Program-made: the position numbers and the translations under genes
Assembly (NCBI GenBank): GCA_021399445.1
Contig: JAJTUQ010000003.1
Span: 4,154,001 to 4,218,000 of the forward strand
DNA: 64,000 nt
Reading direction: 5' to 3'
DNA from: Xylogone sp. PMI_703
Taxonomy: Eukaryota > Ascomycota > Leotiomycetes
The notes under the pieces: generated by a model
Databases searched by the model: none
What the model was told of the DNA's origin: nothing
What the model saw: only the letters and a program-made list of their open reading frames with translations
Part shown: positions 32,806-44,831 of the stretch, one piece after another
Position numbering within the stretch: the stretch's first letter is position 1
Layout of the letters: the number at the start of each line of letters is the position of its first letter

Positions 32806-33684
32806 ATTTATTGGTAGCCATGCAACTTCTGGCATACTGGCTATATCTAATACAATCGCCAAAGAGATTCTTATGGATGCGATATTAAACACCACGTATT
32901 TTCCGAAATGAATATTGCGAGCGTCACTTGATATCGGTGGTTCTTCCTTCTAATCGGCGTTACCATTCTCACCTCTCCACACTCCGGGTTCACTGGTTTA
33001 GGGATCAGCCTTAGCTATGGCATTTGTTCCTGACCTTCACTGCACCTCCCTATTTCTTTCACAAGTATGTTTTCAAGCTGGAGGTTGAGATACCCTGGGG
33101 CTTTGGACTCCCCCACCAGATCTGGTCTGAATGGGCTGCTAATAATGGAACGGATAAGTTCTTTAATACTTCTATTAATGCTCTCTATTTTGTTTTTCTC
33201 TTCACAGAATAGATTTTCTTTTCAAAACCCTTCTCCATAATGATCCGTGATTATGAGTAGATGACCAATAGATCCCCATCCCGGTTAAGTTGCCAAAATC
33301 ACATCATAATTAATCCATGGCTGCTCAGAATACTAATGAAATGACACGAACACATGGCCTGTATTTCCTATTCGAATACGTTTCACAATTATCGATTCAT
33401 AGTCAGAAGGATAAGTCTATAATGCTCAATTTATAGAAAAGTAGTAGAACGATCTATACTACAAGCAAGATTGCCTCCCGAGTGTCACTTTTTAGAAGAT
33501 CCACCATAACGCCATCTATGATCTTTTCTGTAATCCTTGGGTCCATGGTCATCCCCAAGTCCTGTAATTTCTCCGCATAAGTTGAGGAACCGGCGAGCAG
33601 AAATGAAAATAATAATACAATGTTGTACAAAGAAAAAGAAAAAGCGCCATCAAAGAGCAGAGAGCGGAGTAATGGGCTGCTGAA
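32806..33684. other. Spacer between convergent genes
   Basis: No gene, RNA or repeat that I can support; only short ORFs, such as 33024-33212 (+). Confidence 0.55.
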
Positions 33685-34809
33685 TCAAGCCCTTCTAGCA
33701 TCTCCACTAAGTCGTCTCCGGTCCAGCCTCTTTATCACACTTCCCAAACAGGCTTTTAGCAGGCCCTCACCTGTCAGTCCCACACTGCCTTCAGAATTGG
33801 TACCCGTCCAGCTCACGGTATCGACCATATCTCTTATACCGCCATCAATGCGATTACTGAGGTCATCATCAAGTTCCATCAGCGCCTCACGCGCACCTTC
33901 TTCGTTTCCAACTTGGAAAAACTGCACGCCGACCTGGAAAGGGGGCGCATCAAGTCTGTCAAGTTTCTTTGCAGCAGCGACCAGGACACTCTCAATGTCA
34001 TCGGAAGGAACGCCATCGGTGATAACTATAAGATTGAGTGGTTTCACTTCTTTGCCTAAAGCCATTTCCCTCTCGACTTTGTCAAGGTATGGTTTGAGGA
34101 TTCTATGGACCCGAGTTCCAGTTGGGGTCCCCCCACCCGGTCTTACCCGCTCAAAGATCTCAGTCACCGTTGCAGCACGTTTGATTCCCCGGTATCCACC
34201 AGGAGCAATGCCGTCGGCTGCATCGCCCGGGTCACTGGATTTGTGGTTTAGAAAGTAGATATCCGTGCCATCTTTATCAAACTGGGTAACTATTGGAGCA
34301 ATCGTAGCAAGAGCTTGAGAGACTTCTCGCCATGAACGACCAGCCATGGACCCACTGTCATCGATCACAAGGGTCGTGTCGAAGGCGCTGAGAAAGGAGT
34401 ATGGAGATTCTGGATCTATGGCAGCTTCGACCGGCGTATAAGCCGGAGAAGAGCTGGGTAGTGTTGGTCCTGAGGCCACTGTCGGGGATGGTGTGTAAGC
34501 TGGCGGTGGTTCATTGGATGGAACAGTAAATGCATTCATGCCTGGACGATCTGGACGTCGAGTTGGTGGAGATGGGTTGGTTAGAGGGCTGGCATTTCTC
34601 CTAGATGCTGCGGTGCTTGAGAAGAGACCTCGTGCGCCTCGAGTGTCTGATGTCTCGGAGGCATTCTCCGTAGAACTGGTTGACTTCTGTGAAGTATTGC
34701 TCTTTCTATGAGCGAGCTTCCGGATGGAGCCAAACATTGGAGATCTGGAGTGAGCGTGGTTGGTGGAGTGAGGCCACACGACTGTGGCATTAATGGGGAA
34801 ATGGGTCAT
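33685..34809 (-). CDS. von Willebrand factor A-domain protein
   Basis: Single exon of 374 codons. A second ATG at 34737 (starting 'MFGSIRKLAHRKS') would give 350 aa and looks equally natural. The N-terminal ~140 residues are Ser/Pro-rich with a PPxY motif ('PPPAYTPSP') that could bind WW domains. The VWA domain starts at 'DTTLVIDDSGSM' with the metal-ion-dependent adhesion motif DxSxS (Asp150, Ser152, Ser154). It continues with 'GGGTPTGTRVHRIL', whose Thr is the usual MIDAS threonine, and 'LIVITDGVPSDD', which has the MIDAS Asp. The tail is basic. Fungal proteins of this type are cytosolic and uncharacterised; a scaffold or ubiquitin-linked adaptor role is inference from the PPxY motif. Confidence 0.85.
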   Translation of the reverse strand: MTHFPINATVVWPHSTNHAHSRSPMFGSIRKLAHRKSNTSQKSTSSTENASETSDTRGARGLFSSTAASRRNASPLTNPSPPTRRPDRPGMNAFTVPSNEPPPAYTPSPTVASGPTLPSSSPAYTPVEAAIDPESPYSFLSAFDTTLVIDDSGSMAGRSWREVSQALATIAPIVTQFDKDGTDIYFLNHKSSDPGDAADGIAPGGYRGIKRAATVTEIFERVRPGGGTPTGTRVHRILKPYLDKVEREMALGKEVKPLNLIVITDGVPSDDIESVLVAAAKKLDRLDAPPFQVGVQFFQVGNEEGAREALMELDDDLSNRIDGGIRDMVDTVSWTGTNSEGSVGLTGEGLLKACLGSVIKRLDRRRLSGDARRA

Positions 34810-37108
34810 TTTATGCGAGGTTTGGGCTTTGTCCCCTCTAGCGTAATTATATCAAACAAAGATTTAGGGAGAAATTAGGGCCGCTCGGATACACGATGCT
34901 AAGAGTTTGGTGTCTGGTATGACAGCAACCTTGCGTAATGAAGATAGGACCTACCTGAAGTGAACAAAGAATGGTTTATATATTCATCTCTATCAAGGCA
35001 GACATCGAGATACATTCATCAGATGGGCTATGTCTATGCATGACTACTACTTTGATATTGCGGTTTGTGAAGGCGATATTCACCGTGAAGTCACAACTAC
35101 GAAGGCAAGATGAGGTGGTGCGGTTCAGTGTGCACGAGATGAGAGCTCGAGACTAGGCGCGCCACGGTTCCACAATAGCGCGTGGCTTCGCACGACTGCG
35201 GTCGCTTGGCTCCTAGCAAACATGATTCGCCCAAGCGAATCTGCCAGTCTGCCTGCCCTGGGCGTTTCAAGCCTGGCGCTGAGTCTGAGGCGGCAAGGCA
35301 GGCGAGGCAGGCAAACCCTTTTGTCTCGTCTAGGCCAAACACCACTTCCGAAACACAGCCCTACAACGTGCGACTATCCATCCCGAGAGCTTTTCAGGAT
35401 GTGGATCTGGGGAAATTATGATCCTTACTCGTTTTGGATAGCCAACTACAAGGCTGATCTGGGTTCGACACTTCTAAGACTCAAGTCTACAATTCAAATC
35501 ATGAATCGCCTCGACCAATGTTGTGGCGATGCAGTGATCTCCACCGAGCTTGCAAAGTTAAATTACTATGTCTTCGGATTTTGACTCCGGATAGATTAGT
35601 CCTTTGCGATGGTGTATAGGAGACAAGTGCATCGAAGGATCTCGTATCTCGTCAAATTGGACTCCTGGCTAGTTATCTTTATTTCAGCTACAACACCGAA
35701 CCCTGAAGCGGCTGAAAGTTCAGCCTTGCTCTCCTGTTTATCACGGGATCATTGCTAGGATATCAGTTCTTGGCTCCAAAATCAGAAGCGAGCGTAATCT
35801 GCATCTTAGACAGTCCAACGGTATGTCTCACGGGGCGATGTGAGCTTAATTCTTAGAGAATGGGCCATTCAATGCAGCAGGGTTGATGAACTGGGTGAGG
35901 CTCTTAACTCCGGGCTTCTGGAGCATCAAACTCTATTAAATTACTGCAGGTGAGAACATTCGAACTATGGAGCAACTCTATAACCCCACAACTAGAAAGC
36001 CTCGCAGTGGCTGGGTTCGGTGGAAGAGAGCGTGCCCGTTTGGGTGTAAAAGTGCTATCCTACATTATGCCTTATGTCCCATCTCTCACCGTTCATCCGT
36101 TTATCCTAGCCCAGCCTCATGTTCCATCTAGGATTATCCTATAGCTTCTGGTGAGATATCAGACCCCTGTAAAATGTTATACAGTGGAAGTGCCGATGCT
36201 AGCCTATATACTTCATGTCTTTTTGCGCATTAGACGGACTTTTCTCCTCTAATGGGAGATATTAACTACCGGTGAAAGATCTCAGCAGATGCTCCTACAT
36301 TCCTCCTGGTACTGGGCAAATGCATCAGGAGCATGTATCCAGTAATCCAACTCAGTTAGTTCGGCAGATGATTCAATACCATCAGCTCTCCAGACAGGAC
36401 CCTGAAGATCTAGGCACACCAAATTATCTACCATATGAGATCTTGCTAACGTATCCCGTTCAAAAATTATCGGTATCACAAGTCTATGTAGGCAATGGTT
36501 ATAAATAACACAAAGAAAGCTCCTCGTATACTGCATATCCCGTCATTTTGTAACAAAAAGATTACCTGCTGGAAGAGACGTTATGGCATTAAATTTCCGA
36601 ACAAGTTAATTTTTTTTTATCAATACACTCAGGGTAATATCAATCTGACAGCAGTCGCACATGCAATACAAATTTTTTTTGACAGCTGAAGAATTGGGAG
36701 AGTTGAAAGATTGGTCGAAGCTCACATTTTGGACGTCATGTGACTACGGGTTTTGCGTTACATAAGCTATGCAACATTGATCTTCCGAATCGGGCTCGGT
36801 GATCGTGACGTCCCCTCTCGAGTAGAATGTAGAGATGCTCGACATCCACGAAAATATCTAATCTGCTCTGCTGATTCTTATTATTTGGGATTGAGTACGC
36901 AGCAGGATTGCGATTGCGCCGCGTCTCTCGTTGTTTTCTCACCATATCGAACCACTGTTCCCGGACTCCTCCTCGCGCGACAAACCGGAAAATCGTATTA
37001 GATGGACACGATATATTGCGCTCATCGATAACCTAGGAGGAAAGTGCACAGGTTAGGTTAAAGGATACTTTTCAAGTGCTTCTGAACGCTCGGCGCGGTC
37101 TTGCGAAC
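34810..37108. other. Long spacer between divergent genes
   Basis: 2.3 kb without a supportable gene. A GC-rich segment at ~35130-35360 is rich in short inverted and direct repeats of GCCTGCC/GGCAGGC, and a hairpin lies at 35224-35241. Bases 35580-36700 are AT-rich. ORFs here (35222-35584, 35950-36144, 36272-36508) have no domain-like features. Confidence 0.5.
35224..35241. repeat. Perfect 7-bp stem-loop
   Basis: GATTCGC, loop CCAA, GCGAATC. It sits in a GC-rich island with further GCCTGCC/GGCAGGC repeats. Confidence 0.8.
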
Positions 37109-39993
37109 ATGGCGCCTTCTGCCACAACCGTGCAAGCGCTCACCACCAAAGTGAAGCGTCCTATACCTCCTGGCATCCAAACCAACGGTATCAATTCCTC
37201 CACCTCCTCTCCATCTCCATCCATGTCCGCAAGAGGCCTACCATCAGGTGGTGCCAAATTTCCACCGAATTCTGCAACCAGCAATGCCAGCAACTCTGCC
37301 CCCCGCTCCGCTAATCGAACGAAACGCGAGGCATCTGGACAATTGTTGGGACGAGGCCAGAGAACAACCAGCATAGGGTTGCGCTCTGGCAATACTATTG
37401 GAGATAATTCAGTACCGCAGACCGTACAGCCTCAACCATATAGTATGTGATCCGATAGCTGCATTGGAGAATATGCGCGCTAACTGTGGTAGTCCAATCC
37501 GATGAGTATATCTTGAAGAAATATCGGGGAAATCCCCCATCCCTGATTATTCACCTACATCCCACACACTTCCGATTTGACCAGCAAGAGGGAAGTTTCT
37601 CATATAAGTCACCCATGAGGGTTATGATCGAACACTTAAAGTTGCGCACAATTCCACATGACTTGGTTGAATATTTTGCACAATCAGACGTACCCTTCTA
37701 TGAGGGTTGCATGATTGTTCAGGTGCATGATCACAAGTCTGCAGCGCCCACCCAGAATGTTAATAAAGCCAAATCTGGAGGGTCAAAAGCGATTCCATTC
37801 TCAGTTCATAACTACAACAAGTTTCTAACTCCCTCATCACATGTTCCGTACCCTACCGAAAATGTGTTAACTCCAAAAGAAGAACCAGATGAAGAGCAAA
37901 AAGAGTTACAGCTCTCCGACCAGAAAGACAAGGAGAATATGCCTGCACCGTCGTTACCTGGAAAGTCAGAAACTCAAACGAAGAAAGCATCTGTTTCCAC
38001 CATTGTACTCCATCCAACTGAAATCAGCAAACACATCGAATTGGCTCTGAAGATCATTACTCCCCGATCAACTGATGGACGCTCAGAGTCTGTGGGAGGG
38101 TCTCAGTCAGCAATCCTTCCACCCACGCCCATTACTGCTGTACCCTCAACTCCACTAGCTAGCATGCCACCTCCAGCAAAGAAGCAGAAGAAAATGAAAA
38201 TGGAACTTGATGCTAGTAATTACCATGCAGCTGAAGGACAAATAACTCTAGCCACAACCTCTGAATTAATTCTTGACCCAGTGAGCAGTGCTGCTGACTC
38301 TGCTCGACTCTTAGAAGCGCTAGCACACCCAATGCATTCCGAGAAACCACCGTTACCTAAGACTCGGAAGAGAACTGTGGCGGAGATGGCGGCTGATGAA
38401 GCCCTGGCGGCTGAAGAGGAGCGATACATGCTTCTTCTTGACGAACGGCTTAGCGCTAATCTCGCCAATAGTAAAGGCGGCGCTAATGTTACTGATGCAG
38501 ATGGTCAAGCTGGGGGCGCCTCTTTCGAGCCGCGCTTTGAAAGATTCAAAGTTATTGAGAATATCAAAGTACAGCACGCGGAGGCAAAGAAGGCAGAGAA
38601 ACTTAGACAACAGGAAGCTGAAAGGAAGCAAGCTCAGGATCGTGAAAGAGAGAAGCTTAGGGTTGAAGCTGAAAAGAGAGAACAAGAAAGAGCTCGAGTC
38701 TTACAGCTCCAACAGCAGCAAGCTGCAGCCCGTCAACAGCAAGAGGCTCAGCGAAGAGCCTTAGCGGCTCAAGCCCAGCAACAGGCACAGGGGATGTCAG
38801 GCATGCCTCAGCAGCCCCAGATGCAGCATGGTCATCCTCAACAGCCTGGCATGATGCCAAACGGAATGCAATCACAACCCCAGAGGTTTCATCAGCAGCA
38901 AGTCAGTCAATCCCAGATGTCATCTCCAATTGCCCGAAATGGAACGCCACAGGGCCATTCCTCTCCAACAGTCAACAACATAAACAATGTTCCTATGCAG
39001 TCTACCACTTCAAGCATGGGCGGAAGTCCTCCTCGTCCTGGTTCCGTTGTACATCAGAATCATATGCCAACATCTGGCCCCGGAAGTCATGGTATGGTCG
39101 CTCAGAGAAGCCAGCAGAGTCATAGTGGAACGCCACGTATGCCAAACGCTACGCCACAGATCCAGAATACACCGCTTAGTCGACAGATGAGCCAAACACC
39201 TAGGATCACTCAAGCTAGCCCACTTCAAGCAGTTGCGATGCCACAGATGCCACAACAAATGACACCAATGATGATTAACGGCCAGCCTATGAACCTCAAT
39301 GCCGCACAGCAAGCCCAGATTAATCAACAGATACTTCAGCAACGGCTAATGCGGCAGAATCAGCAAGCTGCGGCTCAAGGACTGGGTAACATGATGAATG
39401 GCCAGCAATTGACTCCTGCGCAACAACAGTTCCTCCAAACTCAACAGATGATGCAGAGGCAGCAGCAGCAGCAGAATCCAATGCAGGCAAACCAATTGGC
39501 GCAGAATTATGCCGCACAGATGGCTGCTATGGCTAGAGCACAAAACCAAAATATGCCGCAGAATATGCAGCAGAATTTCATGAATGGTGCTAATGGAATG
39601 ACAATGCAGCAAATGCAGCAGATGCAACAGATGCAGCAGAATATGCAACAACAGCCCCATATGACTCCAGCTCAAATGCAGCAAGCTGCTCAGCATCAAC
39701 TATATCAAGCACAGGTGGTGAAGCTTGCTAATACACTTTACCAGCAAGGATTAGGCCAACTCCAGCAACAATATCCAAATGGGATTCCCGAAGACATTGC
39801 CAGAAACTTAAGAGTCCAGTGCAATCAAAATGCGGCTATACAAGTGCAAAATACTTTTAAGATGAGACGAATGGCGGCGCAACAGCAGGCAGCTCAACAG
39901 ATGGCAGCGCAGCAAGGGATGCAACAAAACATGAGTGCCATGCAGAATGGAATGGGTATGGGAATGGGAATGCAGAGGCCTCAGGGTATGTAG
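37109..39993 (+). CDS. SPT20: SAGA complex subunit SPT20
   Basis: Two exons: 37109-37442 and 37493-39993 (944 aa), with a 50-nt intron. SPT20 is a structural subunit that holds the SAGA co-activator together in the nucleus. After a Ser/Pro-rich N-terminus (~110 aa), the Spt20 domain follows: 'SDEYILKKYRGNPPSLIIHL', 'HPTHFRFDQQEGSFSYKSPM', 'YFAQSDVPFYEGCMIVQVHD'. A second conserved block holds the acidic/'NVLTPKEEPDEE' region and 'ISKHIELALKIITPRS'. A charged coiled coil ('KKAEKLRQQEAERKQAQDRE') leads into ~350 residues of Gln/Met/Ala-rich sequence with many QQM repeats, as expected for fungal SPT20. The ATG at 37109 gives 'MAPSATTVQALTTKVKRP'; an earlier in-frame codon is not an ATG. Confidence 0.9.
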
Positions 39994-40405
39994 TAATCTT
40001 CAAAGATACCAGTGGAATAGGGGGTTTACTACGGCGTTGGATGGTCAGGGTCAAAGTGGTTTTGCATTCTAATGATTGGCGTCAATTTTTGGGGCGGCTT
40101 CACTCGGCGTCACGATGTGGATGGTTTAAGTCGAGGAATTGTACTGTACATGTTATGGATGCGCAGGAAGACTTCAGGGATGTTTTCATGAATTTGAGTC
40201 GGTTTTTGCGCAAACTAAGTATAAATACCAATACCATCATTGTTCGAAAGACTTATGTGTAAGTTAGTGGAGATATTTAAATAAGATCAAACCATAGTAG
40301 ATGACGTGCAATTGATTTGTCCAACTCCGAACTCCATCCCATGCTCTAGTGTTAAGACGCCTGGATCGATACTCATACATCATTTCATAAGCTCTGTTTC
40401 CCTCC
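39994..40405. other. Spacer between convergent genes
   Basis: 3' flanks of SPT20 and the EMI1-like gene. No feature was recognised. Confidence 0.6.
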
Positions 40406-41125
40406 TTACTGAATACTCCCATCAACCCGTCCCGCTCTCCGATCTTTCTCTACCTGATTCCATTCCTCATCAGTTCCGTACCACGCTGGTTCCGGAACGT
40501 TGAACGCTTCACCCCACTCCAACTTCTTGTCCCTTGATTTCCAGACATCTTCGCTACTCCTTCCAGGCCCCTCTTCCTTTCCATATCGTCTCTTCTCCCT
40601 CTCTCGATAATGTTTCCTGATCATCTCCTCCTTGTCCGTACCAGTATACCCTCTAGTCCTCATACAGAACCAGAAATCACTCCAATGCTCTGAGCAGGAG
40701 CGGATATTCCCATATCGGTAGAGGTTATTGAATTGACCACCTAATGACTGGCAGTAGAATGCGGCATCGAAGGCTTGCCGACATGACATGGTCGTGGGAA
40801 GGATGGATTCTGCTAGAGGGTTTAGTCGCTCTTCCTCAGGGACGGTAGTGGTAGTTTGGTTTGAATTGGTAGGCGGCGGGGGTTGTTTTGGAACATGGTT
40901 ATATTTGGTGCTGCTGGGCCTCACATCGGCTTCTAGGCCTTGTAGTAATGATTGCAGATCACGCTCTGCTAGTTCGTCTCTTGTTGGCCGTTTAGATGGG
41001 GCTGTTGCTTGCTGAGGTATTGCTTGGACTGGTTGAGTTGAAGCATTTGGAGTATTTGGTGTATTTGAGGAGCCAATTGCTTGTGATGACTCTGAAGATG
41101 AAGAGCTGGACCAGAGCCAACCCAT
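40406..41125 (-). CDS. emi1: Twin CX9C protein of the EMI1 family (DUF3128)
   Basis: Single exon of 239 codons from the ATG at 41125 ('MGWLWSSSSSSESSQ'). The frame extends further upstream through a poorer sequence, so the MGWLW start is preferred. The core has two CX9C motifs, 'CRQAFDAAFYC' (Cys115, Cys125) and 'CSEHWSDFWFC' (Cys144, Cys154), separated by 'YRYGNIRS'. This is the DUF3128/Emi1 pattern. In S. cerevisiae, EMI1 mutants are affected in early meiotic induction, and other twin CX9C proteins work in the mitochondrial intermembrane space. Which applies here is not known. The C-terminal part is basic, then acidic, with 'NVPEPAWYGTDEEW'. It shares a 323-bp divergent region with YME2. 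Confidence 0.85.
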   Translation of the reverse strand: MGWLWSSSSSSESSQAIGSSNTPNTPNASTQPVQAIPQQATAPSKRPTRDELAERDLQSLLQGLEADVRPSSTKYNHVPKQPPPPTNSNQTTTTVPEEERLNPLAESILPTTMSCRQAFDAAFYCQSLGGQFNNLYRYGNIRSCSEHWSDFWFCMRTRGYTGTDKEEMIRKHYREREKRRYGKEEGPGRSSEDVWKSRDKKLEWGEAFNVPEPAWYGTDEEWNQVEKDRRAGRVDGSIQ

Positions 41126-41448
41126 TGTGAAACCCTTGTCTATTTCTTGAAGACGGAATTCAAAGCACTGACTGTCTCGATGGCTATCAATTACATAGAA
41201 AATTCCGGGGTACAATTCCGCGTTCAAGCGCACCGCCACATACCGGGTAAGCACGTGATTGATAGAAGCCTAGGCCAAGATCCTTGTGGCTGAATATGAC
41301 CTCATTTTAAAATGACTAGGTGGACGTGCTAACATGCCTTGGTCATATCTTAGATTCTCTTCTTGTGGATATTAAAGTCTCTCGTTATATAGTAGAAGTG
41401 TAGCTTCTTACGGGCATGCTGTGAGTCCGTTAACGGTAATCTGCAACA
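41126..41448. promoter_or_regulatory. Divergent promoter region emi1 / YME2
   Basis: Only 323 bp separate the two ATGs. No defined element was recognised. Confidence 0.55.
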
Positions 41449-44156
41449 ATGCAGAGCTCCAGGCGCATCTTCTTCAATCCTACAAGTCTCCCTCACCTGA
41501 GGACGTCTAGATATCAGACGCGGGGCATTTTTAATGGAGGTGCCCACATTCCAAGACCCGGGCTGCGAATTGGCTCGTACAACAATGTATACAGTTCTGG
41601 GAGAGTCAATGGCGTGAGAAGACAATCCAATCAGACTGGAGAAAATAACACTGGACATATATCAGCTGGCCCTAATGAGGGAATTCTCTTTTTTGATAGT
41701 AAGTAAATACAGCTGCCATGCATCATAACGTTCAGAGATCAATTGGGAGCAATCCCTTGACTAAAATGTATCACAGATATTTTCCCCGTGAAGTTCAATT
41801 GGATCTTACGGCTACCATGGGTTGGCGAACAGAGTCTTCCCGAGTTAGTTTGGAAGTTCAATCATCAGCGGCTCGCGGCATGGGAACCTCTTACTTATGT
41901 GAAACGTGCAATCCCCGAATCTGTGCCCATAAAGGTTACAGAAATTCTTCCTCGACTAAAGGACGGAGGAGCTTTTGTGAAGTTTTCCCATGATGAAGGA
42001 ATAACTACACAGGAGATTGAAGGTAAATACTATTTCTTTCATTCAGTACGATAATTGCATATCTAATATGGTATTTAGGACTTCTGAAGACATACTTAAG
42101 GGAGAAGCCTATTAAGCCTTGGTTCAGTCCATTTCGAAGGATTAGAACGAACTTAGTGATTGGCAAACCATGGCTTGAGGACCTAGCCAGGTTTCCTAGC
42201 TCAAGGATCAAAGTAGAATTTGTACCAGTTACCCCTGGAGCAGAAGCAGTTGAACTGTCGCAAGAGACTTTGTATAGTCTATTCAGACGATATGGAAAAC
42301 TGGCAGAAATCTCAAGCCAGCCATCCGACTCTAAGGTCTTACCAAAGTATGCGTTCATTGACTTCTCTCGCCTTAGAAACTCGGTGATAGCAAGGAACTG
42401 TATGCATAACTTCGTGGTCCCCGAGGCTACGGGTGGAGGGAAAGCTGGAACTGTTTTACGACTGACTTACGAACCGAAAATGAAAGCCCATTGGATTCGT
42501 GACTGGATTGTAGGACACCCGCGCATTGTTATACCAGCAGTGGCTGCGCTGGTTGCAACTATCACCGTGGCAGTGTTTGATCCAATCCGTACCTTCTTCA
42601 TCAAAGCTCATATTGATCACACATTCAACTTGAAAAACACCAAGTTCTATAAATGGTTTAAGAATCAAACTACAGATATGTTCCGTCTTAGAAAGTCGGA
42701 GGAAGTCAGCCTGCATGCCATCTGGAGCGACAGAAGAGAAGCAATCGACCAGCTACGAAGCTGGCTAATGGAAACTACTAATACGTTTATTGTGATTCAA
42801 GGACCTCGGGGTGCGGGAAAGAAAGAACTCGTCATGGACCAGGCATTGAGGGACAGACCCAACACGCTACTGATTGATTGTAAACCAATTGCAGAAGCTC
42901 GAGGCGATAGTGCTACAATCAATGCCACTGCAGTGCAAGTTGGTTACCGGCCAGTATTCTCTTGGATGAATAGCATAAGCAGTTTGGCAGACCTGGCAGT
43001 TCAAGGAACAATAGGAGTCAAATCTGGATTCTCCGAGACATTGGATACACAGCTTGCCAACATCATGCAAACAACGGCCACAGCGCTACAGGAGATTGCA
43101 CTGTCACATCGCAAGAAGGATGACGCTGATGCAAATCTTGGGAATGATGAGTGGCTCGAGGCACATCCAGAGTTCCAACCGGTAGTTATCATTGATAACT
43201 TCTTACACAAGAATGAGGAACGCGGTGTCGTCTACGATAAATTATCTGAATGGGCTGCTGGACTCACAACGAGCAATGTTGCACATGTGATATTCCTCAC
43301 AACTGATACGTCATATACTAAATCCTTGAGCAAGGCTTTACCGGACAGGGTTTTTAGACAAATTTCTCTAGGGGATATCTCCCATGAAGTTGCAAAGAAA
43401 TTTGTGATTACACACTTGCAGCAGGATCCTGAAGGTGACTCGGAAGACACTAAGAAGCTGTCCCAGAGAAAGTTCCAGGAAGATTTGGCTGAGCTGGACG
43501 AATGTGTCGCAGTTCTGGGAGGCCGTTTAACTGATTTGGAGTTCTTTGCACGAAGATTGAGAACTGGACAAAACCCTAAGCATGCTATGTCCGAAATTAT
43601 CGAGCAAAATGCATCTGAAGTCATTAAAATGTATCTGTTGAATACAGATAGTGGACCTGATCGGAAATGGAGCTCCGAGCAGGCATGGTTACTGATCAAA
43701 TCTTTGGCTAAACAAGAATCACTACGATATAATGAGGTCCTATTATCAAACACATTTTCTTCTTCCCTGACACCTTCGGCAAGCAATGGGGAGGGTGTCC
43801 TAGAGGCCCTATCAGCAGCAGAACTCATCACCATTAAAAATTATAAGGGCCGCCCGCAAGAGATCACAGCGGGCAAACCAGTCTATCAAGCGGCATTCAA
43901 GGTGCTGACTGAGGATAACGTGCTGAGAAGCCGGCTTGACCTTGCTTTATTGACAGAGCTCACCAAGATAGAGAACAAAAGCATTGACAAGTACGAGACC
44001 GAGTTACACATGCTCGGGGAGCTACCCAAGCAGCCACGTGAGATTGCCTCGCGGATCCAATATCTTTTGGGTAAGATCATGGCGAGCCAGGTAAAGGTTG
44101 AGGCCTGGGAAAAGGAAATGGGCGTTCTCAAGAAGGTGCTCACGAGCGAGTACTAA
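41449..44156 (+). CDS. YME2: Mitochondrial escape protein 2 (YME2/RNA12)
   Basis: Three exons: 41449-41698, 41777-42022 and 42079-44156 (857 aa), with introns of 78 and 56 nt. YME2 is an inner-mitochondrial-membrane protein; in yeast its loss raises mtDNA escape to the nucleus. A basic, Ser/Arg-rich N-terminus ('MQSSRRIFFNPTSLPHLRTS') fits an import presequence. 'FFDNIFPVKFNWILRLP' is rebuilt across intron 1. An RRM-like domain follows ('RIKVEFVPV ... YAFIDFSRLRNSVIARN'). A transmembrane helix lies at ~315-335 ('IPAVAALVATITVAVF'). A large RNA12 domain carries the P-loop 'GPRGAGKKEL' (~407-416) and 'FQPVVIIDNFLHKNEE', a Walker-B-like segment. The length equals the family norm of ~850 aa. Frame is preserved at both joins. 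Confidence 0.93.
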
Positions 44157-44831
44157 GGCTGCTAGGAGGACATGAGAGGGGGAAGAGCAAGAGCTGAGTG
44201 GCGATATTTTTTTAAGGCGATACAGGTATATTGAGCGGCATATACCCAGCTCCATCATTGTTGTACAATATAGTACCATAGAGTCATCATTACGAAGTGT
44301 ACGATACTCTTGAAGCTTTCCGGGCCCCGAGGAGGGGAGATCGAGACCCGAGCTGGGGCCTAGGAAAAGCCAAGTGTTGGCACCTTTGTGACATGTCGGC
44401 TGACTGGGTAGGGGCGAGGTAAACGCTGGTGCAGCAGCCCCCTTTTGAGCCCCCTCTGGTGATCAATCAATGGCCGTGATAGCTGTGATGTGTCTTGCAG
44501 TTGGGTGTTGGTGTTGGATGGCGGCGCTCAGGGGGCAACGGTTGGCGCTGGCCCGGAATGGCCGTTCGGGGCCCAGAAGGCCTGTGCTCGCATCGTACGA
44601 GCAGGCACTCCCAGCATTGGCATTCGCCCAATGGCAAGCTGCAATCCACTGCTAGCTGGCCCCATCGCTTAGAGCATGTGAGCAGTCTCCATCGCCCGTT
44701 ATCGCACTTCTGCTGTGCAATAATAAATCCGCCCTCAGTGCCCTTCTTCTCCTTTGCCAATTGATTCTCCGAAACCTCCCCAGCTCTCTCCTTCTCTCCC
44801 TCGCCCTCGCCCTCCTCACACTCTCCTCACA
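44157..44831. other. YME2 3' flank and URA3 promoter
   Basis: Bases 44310-44660 are GC-richer. The last ~75 bp before the URA3 ATG (44757-44831) are a C/T-rich stretch ('CTCTCTCCTTCTCTCCCTCG'), a common fungal core-promoter feature near transcription starts. Confidence 0.5.

Noticed and set aside
44467..44764. ORFs on both strands in the URA3 upstream region
   Set aside because: They overlap each other in GC-rich promoter DNA and show no conserved motif.
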